Shown here one piece after another: positions 26,738 through 35,199 of a DNA stretch of 64,000 nt. Location: the NCBI RefSeq assembly GCF_015291625.1, contig NZ_CP030047.1, positions 3,472,001-3,536,000 of the forward strand, read 5' to 3'. The translations under genes and the position numbers were made by a program. Under the pieces are notes generated by a model that had not been told where the DNA came from, searched no databases, and saw nothing but the letters and a program-made list of their open reading frames with translations. This DNA comes from Bradyrhizobium sp. CCBAU 53421. Its GTDB lineage: Bacteria > Pseudomonadota > Alphaproteobacteria > Rhizobiales > Xanthobacteraceae. Position 1 is the first letter of the stretch. Every line of letters starts with the position of its first letter.

Positions 26738-27631
26738 CTAAACCCGCTCGATGTCCTTGGTGCCGAACAGCCCGTACGGCTTGATCATCAGGATGATGAT
26801 CAGGACGTAGAACGGCGCGATCTCGTAGAGATTGCCCCAGTGCAGATATTCGCTGTCGACATACTGGGCGACGTTTTCCAGCAGCCCGATGATGATGCCG
26901 CCAAGCACGGCGCCGCCGACCGAGTCGAGCCCGCCGAGGATCGCGGCTGGAAACACCTTGATGCCGTAGGCGGAGAGGCCGGACGACACGCCGTTGACTA
27001 CGGCGACCACGACGCCGGCGACCGCCGAGACCGTGGCCGAGATCGCCCACGCCATCGCAAACACGCTCTTCACGGAGATGCCGAGCGACTGCGCGACCTG
27101 CTGGTTGAAAGCGGTGGCACGCATCGCCAGGCCGTATTTGGAGGCGCGGAAGAACCAGGCCATGCCGACCATCATGGCGAGCGAGACCACGAGGCTCATG
27201 ACATAGACGGTCTGGATCTGCAGCCCGAACAGGCTGACCGATTGGCTCTGGAATATGCGCGGGAACGGCTGCGGGTTGACGCCGAAGATCCATTTCAGCG
27301 CGGCCTGGAACACGGTCGACAGGCCGATCGTCACCATGATCACCGAAATGATCGGTTCGCCGATCATCGGCCGCAGGATCACCACCTGGATCGCGATGCC
27401 GAAGATGAACATGAACGCCAGCGTGATCGGCATGCCGACCCAGAACGGGACCTGGTATTTCGTCAGCAGCGCCCAGCACACCCAGGCGCCGACCAGCAGC
27501 AATTCGCCCTGCGCGAAATTCACGACCTGCGTCGCCTTGTAGATCAGCACGAACGACATCGCGACCACGCCATAGAGCGTGCCGACCACGAGGCCGTTGA
27601 CGATCAGCTGGATCAGGAACTGGGTGTTCAT
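26738..27631 (-). CDS. livH: Liv-type ABC permease (LivH)
   Basis: A 297-residue permease of about eight membrane segments. The N-terminus FLIQLIVNGLVVGTLYGVVAMSFVLIYKATQVVNFAQGELLLVGAW is the LivH hallmark, and the coupling segment is GLAMRATAFNQQVAQSLGI. It pairs with LivM. Its stop codon is part of the adjoining palindrome. Immediately upstream, the operon is interrupted by a DUF559 cassette on the opposite strand, so read-through from the acyl-CoA ligase gene must cross it. Confidence 0.92.
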   Translation of the reverse strand: MNTQFLIQLIVNGLVVGTLYGVVAMSFVLIYKATQVVNFAQGELLLVGAWVCWALLTKYQVPFWVGMPITLAFMFIFGIAIQVVILRPMIGEPIISVIMVTIGLSTVFQAALKWIFGVNPQPFPRIFQSQSVSLFGLQIQTVYVMSLVVSLAMMVGMAWFFRASKYGLAMRATAFNQQVAQSLGISVKSVFAMAWAISATVSAVAGVVVAVVNGVSSGLSAYGIKVFPAAILGGLDSVGGAVLGGIIIGLLENVAQYVDSEYLHWGNLYEIAPFYVLIIILMIKPYGLFGTKDIERV

Positions 27632-27651
27632 GTGTTATGCTGAGCTGTTCG

Positions 27652-27714
27652 CCTCGCCCCGCTTGCGGGGAGAGGCCGGCGCGCGTAGCGCGACGGGTGA
27701 GGGGGAGTCTCCGC
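27652..27714. repeat. Left inverted arm of DUF559 cassette
   Basis: A 63-base arm made of a hairpin (CCTCGCCCCGC TT GCGGGGAGAGG), a short variable hairpin (GCGCGTAGCGC) and GGGTGAGGGGGAGTCTCCGC. It ends exactly one base before the DUF559 ATG. The right arm at 28051-28114 is its inverted counterpart. Confidence 0.8.
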
Positions 27715-28080
27715 ATGCGCGGTGCTAAAGAGTCCAAAACCAAACGAGCGAGAAATTTGCGAAGCGCCTCGACGGATGCTGAGGGAACGCTCTGGTATCG
27801 CCTCCGCGCCCGTCGGCTGAACGGCTATAAGTTTGTGAGACAAGAGCCGATTGGGCCCTATACCGTCGATTTCATCTGCCGCGAGCAGCGTCTCGTGATC
27901 GAAGTGGACGGCGGGCAACACGCCGACAGTCAGCCCGACGCTATTCGCGACAAATGGCTTGTCGACCACAATTACCGCGTCCTGCGTTTCTGGAACAACG
28001 ACGTCACCAGCAATCTGGTTGGTGTTCTCGAAACGATCCTCACCACGCTTGCGGAGGCTCCCCCTCACCCGGATCGCTGA
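27715..28080 (+). CDS. DUF559 (PD-(D/E)XK-type) endonuclease-domain protein in a palindrome-bounded cassette
   Basis: A 121-residue protein (from the ATG at 27715; the frame is open from 27637, but that part lies in the repeat arm). It has the DUF559/Vsr-like nuclease core: GTLWYRLRARRLNGYKFVRQ, then Y-T-V-D52-F-I-C, E63-V-D65-G-G-Q-H, and YRVLRFWNNDV. Such proteins resemble very-short-patch-repair and restriction endonucleases, but no cellular role is established. The gene lies on the strand opposite to the liv operon it interrupts, and is bounded on both sides by a 63-64 base inverted palindromic arm. The right arm encodes its last residues (EAPPHPDR). This points to a mobile gene-plus-palindrome unit. 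Confidence 0.82.
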   Translation: MRGAKESKTKRARNLRSASTDAEGTLWYRLRARRLNGYKFVRQEPIGPYTVDFICREQRLVIEVDGGQHADSQPDAIRDKWLVDHNYRVLRFWNNDVTSNLVGVLETILTTLAEAPPHPDR

Positions 28081-28114
28081 CGCGATCCGACCTCTCCCCG
28101 CAAGCGGGGCGAGG
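28051..28114. repeat. Right inverted arm of DUF559 cassette
   Basis: Inverted partner of 27652-27714: GCGGAGGCTCCCCCTCACCC, a short variable hairpin (GGATCGCTGACGCGATCC), then CCTCTCCCCGCAAGCGGGGCGAGG. It overlaps the last ten codons of the DUF559 gene. The inner hairpin differs between arms while the outer 24 bases match, as expected of a structured DNA or RNA signal. Confidence 0.8.
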
Positions 28115-28142
28115 TGAAGGTCAGTGTGTGTCGCGAAGGACG

Positions 28143-30071
28143 TCATTCCGCGGCCTCCGCGATGGCGGCGCGGCCGAGATCGACGACCTCGAGCGTGGTG
28201 CGGACACGCTGCGTGGTGCCGTCCTGGAAGCGGATCACGGTGTCGACGGGGATGCTGGCCTTGCCGCGGTAGATCGCCTCGATGATGTCGGCGTATTTCT
28301 CGTTGATGACGCCGCGGCGGACCTTTCGGGTCCGCGTCAGCTCGCCGTCGTCGGCATCGAGCTCCTTGTAAAGCAGCAGGAAGCGCGAGATGCGCTGCGC
28401 GGGCGGCAGGGTGGCGTTGACCGTCTCGACCTCTTTCTTCAGCAGCGCGTAGACCTCCGGCCGCGAGGAGAGATCGGTATAGGTCGTGAACGAGATCCGG
28501 TTCTTCTCCGCCCATTTCGAGATGATCGAGTAGCGGATGCAGATCATCGCCGCGAGCGCGTCGCGGCCGGCGCCAAGCACCACCGCCTCGGCGACATAGG
28601 GCGAGAACTTCAGCTTGTTCTCGATATATTGCGGCGAGAAGCGCTCGCCGCGCGAGGTCTCGGCGAGATCCTTGATGCGGTCGATCACCACGAGCTGCCG
28701 GTTGTCATTGTAGTAGCCCGCATCGCCCGAATGCATCCAGCCGTCCTTGATCTCGGCGACCGATGCTTCGGGGTTCTTGTAGTAGCCGTGGAACATGTTG
28801 GGGTGCCGCACCACGATCTCGCCGACGCCGTTGACGTCGGCATTGTCGATGCGGATCTCGATGTTGTCGGCCATCGGCACGCCCGTGGTATCGGGATCGA
28901 CCTTGCCCTCGGGATGCAGCGTGTAGGCGCCGAGCAATTCAGTCTGGCCGTAGAGTGTGCGCAGCGGCACGCCCATCGCCTGGAAGAACTTGAAAGTATC
29001 CGGCCCGAGCGCCGCACCGCCGGTTGCCGCCGAACGCAGCCGCGTGAAGCCGAGCCGGTCGCGCAGCGCACGGAACAGGAGCTGGTCGGCGAGCATCGAG
29101 TGCTTGCCCTCGGCGAGCGCCGCAAGCCCGGTCTTCATGCCGAGATCGTAGAGCCGCTGCTTGAACGGCGAGGCATCCATCACCCCGGCGCGGACGTCGG
29201 CCGCGATCGATTCCCAGACCCGCGGCGCGAACAGCACGAAGGTCGGCGCGATCTCGCGGAAGTCGTGCATCATGGTGTCGGGCTCTTCGACGAAGTTGAC
29301 CTTCATTCGGGAGAGCAGCGCTTTGCCCAGGGCGTAGATCTGTTCCATGATCCATGGCAGTGGCAGCACCGAAACATACTCGTCGTCCGGCCCCTTCGGA
29401 TCGAAGGCGAGATAGGTCGCGCAGTGCCGCAGCACCCGCCCTGCCGAGAGCATCGCAAGCTTCGGGTTGGCGGTCGTGCCCGAGGTCGTGCAGAGGATCG
29501 CGACGTCGTCGCCCTTGGTGGCGTCGACCAGCCGTTCGTAGAGCCCAGGCTCGCGCGCAGCGCGGTCGCGGCCGAGTGCGACCAGCTTGCTCGCCTCCAT
29601 CAGGCGCGGATCGTCGTATTTCCGCATGCCGCGCGGATCGGAATAGACGATGTGTTTCAGGTGAGGCACCCGGTCGGCGAGGCCGAGCAGCTTGTCGACC
29701 TGTTCCTCGTCCTCGGCGAAGACCAGCTTGGCCTCGCCATAGGTCAGGAGATAGGAAGCTTCCTCGTCCAGCACGTCGCGGTAGAGACCGAGGCTCATCG
29801 CGCCGATCGCGTGGGCCGCGATCTCGGCGGCGACCCAGTCCGGCCGGTTGTCGCCGATGATGCCGATCACGTCGCCGCGGCCGAGCCCGAGCTCGACCAT
29901 GCCGAGCGCGAAATCATGGGAGCGGGTCTGGTAGTCGTTCCAGGTGAATTCGCGCCACAGCCCGAGATCCTTCTCGCGCAGCGCGATCTCGCTGCCGTGC
30001 TCCCTGGCGTTGAGGCGCAGCATCTTGGGAAAGGTGTCGGCCTGCGCGGCGCGACCGGCGTAATTCATCAT
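28143..30071 (-). CDS. Long-chain acyl-CoA synthetase-like AMP-binding protein
   Basis: A 642-residue ANL-superfamily ligase. The P-loop is CTTSGTTANPKLAML, followed by RTLYGQTELLGAYTLH and DGWMHSGDAGYYNDN; DRIKDLAETSRGERFSPQYIEN holds the hinge Asp and Arg. It activates a carboxylic acid to acyl-CoA. The frame is open much farther upstream (to 30746) but that part overlaps livG. The ATG at 30071 overlaps the livG stop (ATGA), so translation is coupled. Ligases of this kind inside Liv operons are common in Bradyrhizobium relatives, where uptake is followed directly by CoA activation. The acid is not identifiable here. Confidence 0.88.
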   Translation of the reverse strand: MMNYAGRAAQADTFPKMLRLNAREHGSEIALREKDLGLWREFTWNDYQTRSHDFALGMVELGLGRGDVIGIIGDNRPDWVAAEIAAHAIGAMSLGLYRDVLDEEASYLLTYGEAKLVFAEDEEQVDKLLGLADRVPHLKHIVYSDPRGMRKYDDPRLMEASKLVALGRDRAAREPGLYERLVDATKGDDVAILCTTSGTTANPKLAMLSAGRVLRHCATYLAFDPKGPDDEYVSVLPLPWIMEQIYALGKALLSRMKVNFVEEPDTMMHDFREIAPTFVLFAPRVWESIAADVRAGVMDASPFKQRLYDLGMKTGLAALAEGKHSMLADQLLFRALRDRLGFTRLRSAATGGAALGPDTFKFFQAMGVPLRTLYGQTELLGAYTLHPEGKVDPDTTGVPMADNIEIRIDNADVNGVGEIVVRHPNMFHGYYKNPEASVAEIKDGWMHSGDAGYYNDNRQLVVIDRIKDLAETSRGERFSPQYIENKLKFSPYVAEAVVLGAGRDALAAMICIRYSIISKWAEKNRISFTTYTDLSSRPEVYALLKKEVETVNATLPPAQRISRFLLLYKELDADDGELTRTRKVRRGVINEKYADIIEAIYRGKASIPVDTVIRFQDGTTQRVRTTLEVVDLGRAAIAEAAE

Positions 30072-30889
30072 GCCGCGCTCTCCCGCACGGCCGGCTTGTC
30101 GTCGGGATCGACCAGCGCCTCGTCCTCTTCGCCGAGATAGGCGCGCTTGACGTGGGGATCGGCGAGCACGGCCGCCGGATCGCCCTCGGCGATCTTGCGG
30201 CCGAAATCCAGCACCATGACGCGGTGGGAGATGTCCATCACGACGCCCATGTCGTGCTCGATCATCATCACCGTCATGCCGAACTCTTCGTTGAGATCGA
30301 CGATGTAGCGCGCCATGTCCTCCTTCTCTTCGAAGTTCATGCCGGCCATAGGCTCGTCGAGCAGGATCAGTTGCGGCTCCAGCGCCATCGCGCGGGCGAG
30401 CTCGACGCGCTTGCGCAAGCCATAGGGCAGTGTGCCCGCGGTCGCCTTGCGCACCGACTGCAGATCGAGGAAGTCGATGATCTCCTCGACCTTGCGGCGA
30501 TGCTCCAGCTCCTCGCGGCGCGCGCCGGTCAGCCAGTACAGCGAGCCCGTGATGAAGTTGTTCTTCAAGAGGTGGTGGCGGCCGACCATGATGTTGTCGA
30601 GCACGCTCATGTGGTGGAACAGCGCCAGATTCTGGAAGGTCCGGCCGATGCCGAGCCGGGGCCGCGCGTTCGGGGTGAGGCCGGTGATGTCCTGGCCGCG
30701 ATAGAACAGCTGGCCCTCGGTCGGCCGGTAGCGGCCCGAGATGCAATTGACGATCGAGGTCTTGCCGGCACCGTTCGGGCCGATGATGGAGAACAGCTCG
30801 CCTTCGTTGACGCCGAAGCTCACTTCGGTCAGCGCGCGGACGCCGCCAAAGCGCAATGAGACCCCGCGCACCTCGAGACTACTAGCCAC
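30068..30889 (-). CDS. livG: Liv-type ABC transporter ATPase (LivG)
   Basis: A 273-residue ATPase. Walker A is IIGPNGAGKTSIVNCISG, GIGRTFQNLALFHHMSVLDNIMVGRH is typical of LivG, the signature region is TLPYGLRKRVELARAMALEPQLILLDEP, and MTVMMIEHDMGVVM holds the H-loop. It has a roughly 25-residue insertion (NNFITGSLYWLTGARREELEHRR) also usual in LivG. First gene of the minus-strand operon; three 11-base direct repeats lie 48-82 bases upstream of its start. Confidence 0.93.
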   Translation of the reverse strand: MASSLEVRGVSLRFGGVRALTEVSFGVNEGELFSIIGPNGAGKTSIVNCISGRYRPTEGQLFYRGQDITGLTPNARPRLGIGRTFQNLALFHHMSVLDNIMVGRHHLLKNNFITGSLYWLTGARREELEHRRKVEEIIDFLDLQSVRKATAGTLPYGLRKRVELARAMALEPQLILLDEPMAGMNFEEKEDMARYIVDLNEEFGMTVMMIEHDMGVVMDISHRVMVLDFGRKIAEGDPAAVLADPHVKRAYLGEEDEALVDPDDKPAVRESAA

Positions 30890-30936
30890 CCTGTTCCCTC
30901 CAGATACGGGCGCTTTGGCGCGCTCTTTATCTTCGC

Positions 30937-30971
30937 TTCGATCCGACTTCGATCTTACGATTCGACCTTAC
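30937..30971. promoter_or_regulatory. Three 11-base direct repeats upstream of livG
   Basis: TTCGATCCGAC (30937), TTCGATCTTAC (30948) and TTCGACCTTAC (30961): three near-identical 11-mers in the same orientation, spaced 11 and 13 bases apart. They lie 48-82 bases upstream of livG. Repeats in helical phase suggest a bound activator or repressor; the neighbouring Crp/Fnr protein is one candidate. Confidence 0.5.
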
Positions 30972-31169
30972 ATGGGCCGCCGGAGGGAGACCATCCGACT
31001 AATGAAGCCGGCCGGGAGCATCGCTCGCCCCGATCGCCTGCGTCATGCGCGGTAACGCCGCACCCCGCCTGTAAGCCCGTCTCTCGTATCGTCCGCCAGC
31101 AGCGATCCATCGAGGCGCTGCGCGCGGCGTTACGCGAGGTGGCTCTGAATACGAGAAAGCGATAGGTTG

Positions 31170-31191
31170 AATTGTCATGTGCCCGACAATT
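31170..31191. promoter_or_regulatory. Inverted repeat upstream of the Crp/Fnr-family gene
   Basis: AATTGTC, 8 bases, GACAATT: a perfect 7-base dyad about 100 bases before the regulator start. The TTGTC/GACAA half-sites resemble Crp/Fnr-type half-sites, but the spacer is 8, not the usual 4-6 of such sites. Possible autoregulatory site. Confidence 0.45.
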
Positions 31192-31288
31192 GGTCAGGAA
31201 TTTTCGCTGGCATTCCAGGCCTCGGGTCCCTGGCTTCGCGCACGGCGTTGCTGCGGTGCAATATCTAGGCTGGGGTGCCGTCGCTAGA

Positions 31289-31963
31289 ATGATCGCTGCT
31301 GATTACCTGAAGCGCATCGCGGCCTGGTCGCGCGAATTGAGCGAGCAAGAAATCGAGATCGCGCGCGCCGGCATTTCCGAGAAGTCCTACCGCGCCAACG
31401 AATTCATCTTCATGCGCGGCGACAATTTCCAGTACTGGACCGGCATCGTCACCGGGCTGGCGCGGATGGGCATCGTCTCGCGCGGCGGCAAGGCCGCGAG
31501 CTTCGCAGGCCTCACTGCCGGCGCCTGGTTCGGCGAGGGCACCGTGCTCAAGAACGAGCTGCGGCGCTACGACGTGGTCGCGCTGCGCGACACCAGGCTT
31601 GCGATGATGGATCGCCGGACCTTCGTCTGGCTGTTCGAGAACAGCGTCGGCTTCAACCGCTTCCTGGTGGGGCAGCTCAACGAGCGGCTCGGCCAGTTCA
31701 TCGCGCTGCTCGAATATGGCCGCACGCTGGACGCCACCGCGCGGCTGGCGCGCTCGATCGCCTCGCTGTTCAATCCGATTCTCTACCCCGAGCTGACCCT
31801 GCACCTCGAAATCACCCAGGAGGAGATCGGGGCGCTGTCGGGAATCTCCCGGCAGAACGCCAACCAGTGCCTGAAGCGGCTCGAGCGCGAAGGGCTGCTG
31901 CGGCTCGAATATGGCGGGGTGACGATCATCGAGCTCGACCGGCTGCGCCACTACGGGGAGTGA
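31289..31963 (+). CDS. Crp/Fnr-family transcriptional regulator
   Basis: A 224-residue regulator. The N-terminal cyclic-nucleotide-binding-like barrel (NEFIFMRGDNFQYWTGIVTGLARM, ...GAWFGEGTVLK) is followed by a long dimerisation helix and a C-terminal winged helix (ITQEEIGALSGISRQNANQCLKRLEREGLLRLEYGG). It has no N-terminal cysteine cluster, so it is not an oxygen-sensing FNR. The frame opens at 31172, but the ATG at 31289 starts the domain. It is divergent from the livG-ligase operon and may control it, possibly in response to the CoA ester or the transported acid (inference). Confidence 0.88.
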   Translation: MIAADYLKRIAAWSRELSEQEIEIARAGISEKSYRANEFIFMRGDNFQYWTGIVTGLARMGIVSRGGKAASFAGLTAGAWFGEGTVLKNELRRYDVVALRDTRLAMMDRRTFVWLFENSVGFNRFLVGQLNERLGQFIALLEYGRTLDATARLARSIASLFNPILYPELTLHLEITQEEIGALSGISRQNANQCLKRLEREGLLRLEYGGVTIIELDRLRHYGE

Positions 31964-32104
31964 CCGGCTCCGGGCCGCATTCGGCCATTTTCGGAGGCTC
32001 TAAAGTCCTGATTTCAAACGATTATGCCATTAGACTTGGAGGTGGCCGGGTGCTACAGACCGGCCTCGTCGGGATCGCGCGGTCTCGCGCTCTCTGGAGA
32101 TGAT

Positions 32105-33190
32105 ATGACGGCTCAGGACTCAAAGCGGCGCGTTGCGCTGATCACCGGCGTCACCGGGCAGGACGGCGCGTATCTCGCCGAATATCTGCTCGGCCTCGGC
32201 TATACCGTGCACGGGATCAAGCGCCGCTCATCCTCGTTCAACACCGCGCGCGTCGACCATCTCTACCAGGACCCGCACGCCGGCAACGTGCCGTTCCTGA
32301 TGCACTACGGCGACATGACCGATTCCACCAACCTGATCCGCCTGATGCAGCAGATCCGGCCGACCGAGATCTACAACCTCGCCGCCCAGAGCCACGTCCA
32401 GGTCAGCTTCGAGAGCCCGGAATACACCGCCAACGCCGACGCCATCGGCGTGCTGCGCCTCTTGGAGGCGATCCGCATCCTCGGCATGGAGAAGGAGACC
32501 AGATTCTACCAGGCCTCGACTTCGGAGCTCTATGGGCTCGTGCAGGAGGTGCCGCAGAAGGAGACCACGCCGTTCTATCCGCGCTCGCCCTATGGCGTCG
32601 CCAAGCTCTACGGCTACTGGATCACGGTGAACTACCGCGAGGCTTACGGCATGTTCGCGAGCAACGGCATTCTGTTCAACCACGAGAGCCCGATCCGCGG
32701 CGAGACCTTCGTGACGCGCAAGATCACCCGCGCCGTCGCCCGCATCGAGGTCGGGCTGGAGAACAAGCTCTATCTCGGCAATCTCGATGCCAAGCGCGAC
32801 TGGGGCCACGCCCGCGACTATGTCGAGGGCATGCACATGATCCTGCAGGCCGACGAGCCCGGCGACTTCGTGCTCGCGACCGGAGAGACGCGCTCGGTCC
32901 GCGAATTCGTCGAGCTGGCGTTCGCGGAGGTCGGCCGCAGCATCGAATGGCGCGGCAAGGGCGTCGAGGAGGTCGGCGTCGACAAGGCGACCGGCAATAC
33001 GCTGGTGCAGATCGACCCGGCCTATTTCCGCCCGACCGAGGTCGATCTTCTGATTGGCGACGCCAGCAAGGCGCGCGCCAAGCTCGGCTGGGCGCCGAAG
33101 ACGCCGTTCGCGCAACTGGTGAAGGAAATGGTCGCCAGCGATCTCGTCGAAGCCAGGCAGGATGCGGCCAATGGCAAGCACGGCGTTTGA
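32105..33190 (+). CDS. gmd: GDP-mannose 4,6-dehydratase
   Basis: A 361-residue extended SDR that converts GDP-mannose to GDP-4-keto-6-deoxymannose. It has the NADP motif [31 protein letters not shown], the catalytic Tyr-Lys in [12 protein letters not shown] and the [19 protein letters not shown] block, all diagnostic of Gmd. The frame begins at 32024, but GGAGA lies just before the ATG at 32105. It overlaps fcl by about 29 bases. Together they make GDP-L-fucose, feeding a surface polysaccharide. They lie about 10 kb from the main glycosyltransferase cluster. Confidence 0.95.
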   Translation: MTAQDSKRRVALITGVTGQDGAYLAEYLLGLGYTVHGIKRRSSSFNTARVDHLYQDPHAGNVPFLMHYGDMTDSTNLIRLMQQIRPTEIYNLAAQSHVQVSFESPEYTANADAIGVLRLLEAIRILGMEKETRFYQASTSELYGLVQEVPQKETTPFYPRSPYGVAKLYGYWITVNYREAYGMFASNGILFNHESPIRGETFVTRKITRAVARIEVGLENKLYLGNLDAKRDWGHARDYVEGMHMILQADEPGDFVLATGETRSVREFVELAFAEVGRSIEWRGKGVEEVGVDKATGNTLVQIDPAYFRPTEVDLLIGDASKARAKLGWAPKTPFAQLVKEMVASDLVEARQDAANGKHGV

Positions 33191-34127
33191 ACTGAAGGGC
33201 AAGTCGGTCTTCGTAGCCGGCCATCGCGGCATGGTCGGCTCGGCGCTAATGCGCCGGCTGGCGCGCGAACAAGCCGATCTCCTGACGGTGTCACGCGGCG
33301 AGGTCGACCTGCGCGACCAGGCTGCAGTCAACGCCTGGTTTGCCGCGAAGCGGCCGCAGGCGGTGTTCCTCGCCGCCGCCAAGGTCGGTGGCATCGTCGC
33401 CAACAACACGCTGCGGGCCGAATTCCTCTACGACAACCTGGCGATCGCGACCAACGTGATCCAGGCGGCCCATGCCAATGGCTGCGTGAAGCTGATGTTC
33501 TTCGGCTCCTCCTGCATCTATCCGCGCCTCGCGCCTCAGCCGCTGCGCGAGGACTCGATGCTGACCGGCCCGCTGGAGCCGACCAACGAGCCCTATGCCA
33601 TCGCCAAGATCGCCGGCATCAAGATGGCCGAGGCCTATCGCAGCCAGTACGGCGCCGATTTCATCAGCGTGATGCCGACCAATCTCTACGGTCCCGGCGA
33701 CAACTATCATCCCGAATACAGCCACGTCGTCGCCGCGCTGATCCGCCGCTTCCACGAGGCCAAGGTTTCCGGCGCCGGCAATGTCGTGGTGTGGGGCACC
33801 GGCACGCCGCGCCGCGAATTCCTCTATGTCGACGATCTCGCCGACGCCTGTATTCATTTGATGAAGACCTACTCCTCGCCGGAGCTGGTCAATATCGGCA
33901 CCGGCGAGGACATCACCATCGCCGAATTCGCCCGCGTGGTCGCCGCCGCCGTCGGCTATCGCGGCGAGATCAGTTTCGACACCTCGCGTCCCGACGGCAC
34001 GCCGCGCAAGCTGCTCGACGTCGGCCGGCTCGCCAAGCTCGGCTGGCGCGCCACCACCTCGCTCGAGGATGGCATCAAGCTCGCCTACCAGGCCTATCTG
34101 AACGAGACCAAGCAGGCGGCGGAGTAG
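33162..34127 (+). CDS. fcl: GDP-L-fucose synthase
   Basis: A 321-residue SDR performing 3,5-epimerisation and 4-reduction of GDP-4-keto-6-deoxymannose to GDP-L-fucose. Landmarks are [59 protein letters not shown], the [14 protein letters not shown] catalytic pair and [16 protein letters not shown]. The start at 33162 overlaps the end of gmd; a second ATG at 33171 is equally possible. Downstream is a CGTCA-type palindrome. Confidence 0.95.
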   Translation: MRPMASTAFELKGKSVFVAGHRGMVGSALMRRLAREQADLLTVSRGEVDLRDQAAVNAWFAAKRPQAVFLAAAKVGGIVANNTLRAEFLYDNLAIATNVIQAAHANGCVKLMFFGSSCIYPRLAPQPLREDSMLTGPLEPTNEPYAIAKIAGIKMAEAYRSQYGADFISVMPTNLYGPGDNYHPEYSHVVAALIRRFHEAKVSGAGNVVVWGTGTPRREFLYVDDLADACIHLMKTYSSPELVNIGTGEDITIAEFARVVAAAVGYRGEISFDTSRPDGTPRKLLDVGRLAKLGWRATTSLEDGIKLAYQAYLNETKQAAE

Positions 34128-34145
34128 CGTTCCACTGCTTCCACG

Positions 34146-34211
34146 CCATCATTGCGAGCCAACGGTCGGCGCGAAGCGCCGCCCGATGACAGGAGGTCCT
34201 CGCAATGACGG
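34146..34211. repeat. Intergenic palindromic repeat (CGTCATTGCGAG type)
   Basis: CCATCATTGCGAGCC and its inverted partner CCTCGCAATGACGG flank an inner GGCGCGAAGCGCC hairpin. It sits between the convergent fcl and HEM4-like genes. Confidence 0.65.
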
Positions 34212-34221
34212 TTTCTTGCGA

Positions 34222-35064
34222 CTACCGCGCCGCCGCGCGCGGCGGATTTTTCGTAAGTGCCGCCGCCATCGCCGATATCAACGGCCGCATGAAGAAGGCG
34301 TCTTCCGCCGGATAGATATCGGTGCGCAGGCCATGGGACTTGAGCTCGTCCGATACCGCCGGACCGACGGACGCGATCGGCGTACGCTCGAACCCCTGAC
34401 GTAACCTGTCCTCGCTGCCGCGCGCCCGTGCCACCTCGATGAGGCGGCGGACCTGGCCGAGATTGGTCAACGCGATCGCATCAATACGGCCTTGCGCCAT
34501 CTCCTCGATCGCTGTCACGATGTTGGCGTCGGCGGCCTGCGCGTCGTAGACATAGGGCAACACCGTATCGACATCCGCGCCCTGCGCCTTGATCGCACCG
34601 ATCAGCGCAGCGTGATCCTTGTCCGGATAGAGCTGCAGGCCGAGCCGATGGCCCTTCAGGTCGAGCTTCGACAGCATCTCGGCGACGCCTTCCGAGGTCG
34701 GCTTCTCGGTCGTCATCTGCGGCTCGAGGCCGATCTCGCGCAGCGCCCGGCCGGGCTTGGGACCTCGGGCGAATTTGCGCGCCTTGCCGAGGCCGCCGAC
34801 GAACTCCGCCTCGACCCCGATCCGGCGCACCACCTTCATCAGCCGGCGCAGGCCTTCGCCGGTCATCAGCACGAGGTCGTCGAGCGGCCGCTCGATGGCG
34901 CGGCGAATCCAGGCCTCGATCGGCGCCGGATCCGGCGCGTCGTGGATGGTGAACATCGGACATTGCAGCACGTCCGCCCCCTGCTCGGCGAGCAGGCGGG
35001 AAAACTGTGCCTCCTCCCGGGTCTCGAGGATCAGGATGCGGTAGCCGTTCAGCCGGTCAGCCAT
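34222..35064 (-). CDS. Uroporphyrinogen-III synthase (HEM4) family protein
   Basis: A 280-residue protein with the HEM4 two-lobe pattern: GYRILILETREEAQFSRLLAEQGADVLQCPMF at the N-terminus, LVLMTGEGLRRLM, then LYPDKDHAALIGAIKAQGADVDTVLPYVYD, AIALTNLGQVRRLIEVA and IASVGPAVSDELKSHGL in the second lobe. True HemD cyclises hydroxymethylbilane. This protein is not near other heme genes, so it may be a second HemD-like protein with another role. I use the ATG at 35064 (MADRLNGY); the frame extends five codons farther. Confidence 0.75.
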   Translation of the reverse strand: MADRLNGYRILILETREEAQFSRLLAEQGADVLQCPMFTIHDAPDPAPIEAWIRRAIERPLDDLVLMTGEGLRRLMKVVRRIGVEAEFVGGLGKARKFARGPKPGRALREIGLEPQMTTEKPTSEGVAEMLSKLDLKGHRLGLQLYPDKDHAALIGAIKAQGADVDTVLPYVYDAQAADANIVTAIEEMAQGRIDAIALTNLGQVRRLIEVARARGSEDRLRQGFERTPIASVGPAVSDELKSHGLRTDIYPAEDAFFMRPLISAMAAALTKNPPRAAAR

Positions 35065-35199
35065 GATGGTCCCTAACAAACATTGCCGTCATTTGTTCGA
35101 TTTGACCCCTGTGCCGGGATTGGCGCAAGGCCGCCTGCGGTGTAGACGAGGGCCGAAAATGAACGTTCCACGCAACTGCTCAAGCTTTGGTCAATTGGC

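Larger units (their letters stand above)
30890..31288. other. Intergenic region between livG operon and Crp/Fnr regulator
   Basis: About 400 bases between divergent genes with no credible coding frame. The region contains three direct repeats near the livG side (30937-30971) and one perfect 7-base inverted repeat near the regulator side (31170-31191), so it reads as a two-sided control region. Confidence 0.6.

Noticed and set aside
28143..30746. An 867-residue reading of the acyl-CoA ligase frame as a fusion protein
   Set aside because: The extra 225 residues are out of frame with livG on the same strand and have no domain; the ATG overlapping the livG stop explains the start.
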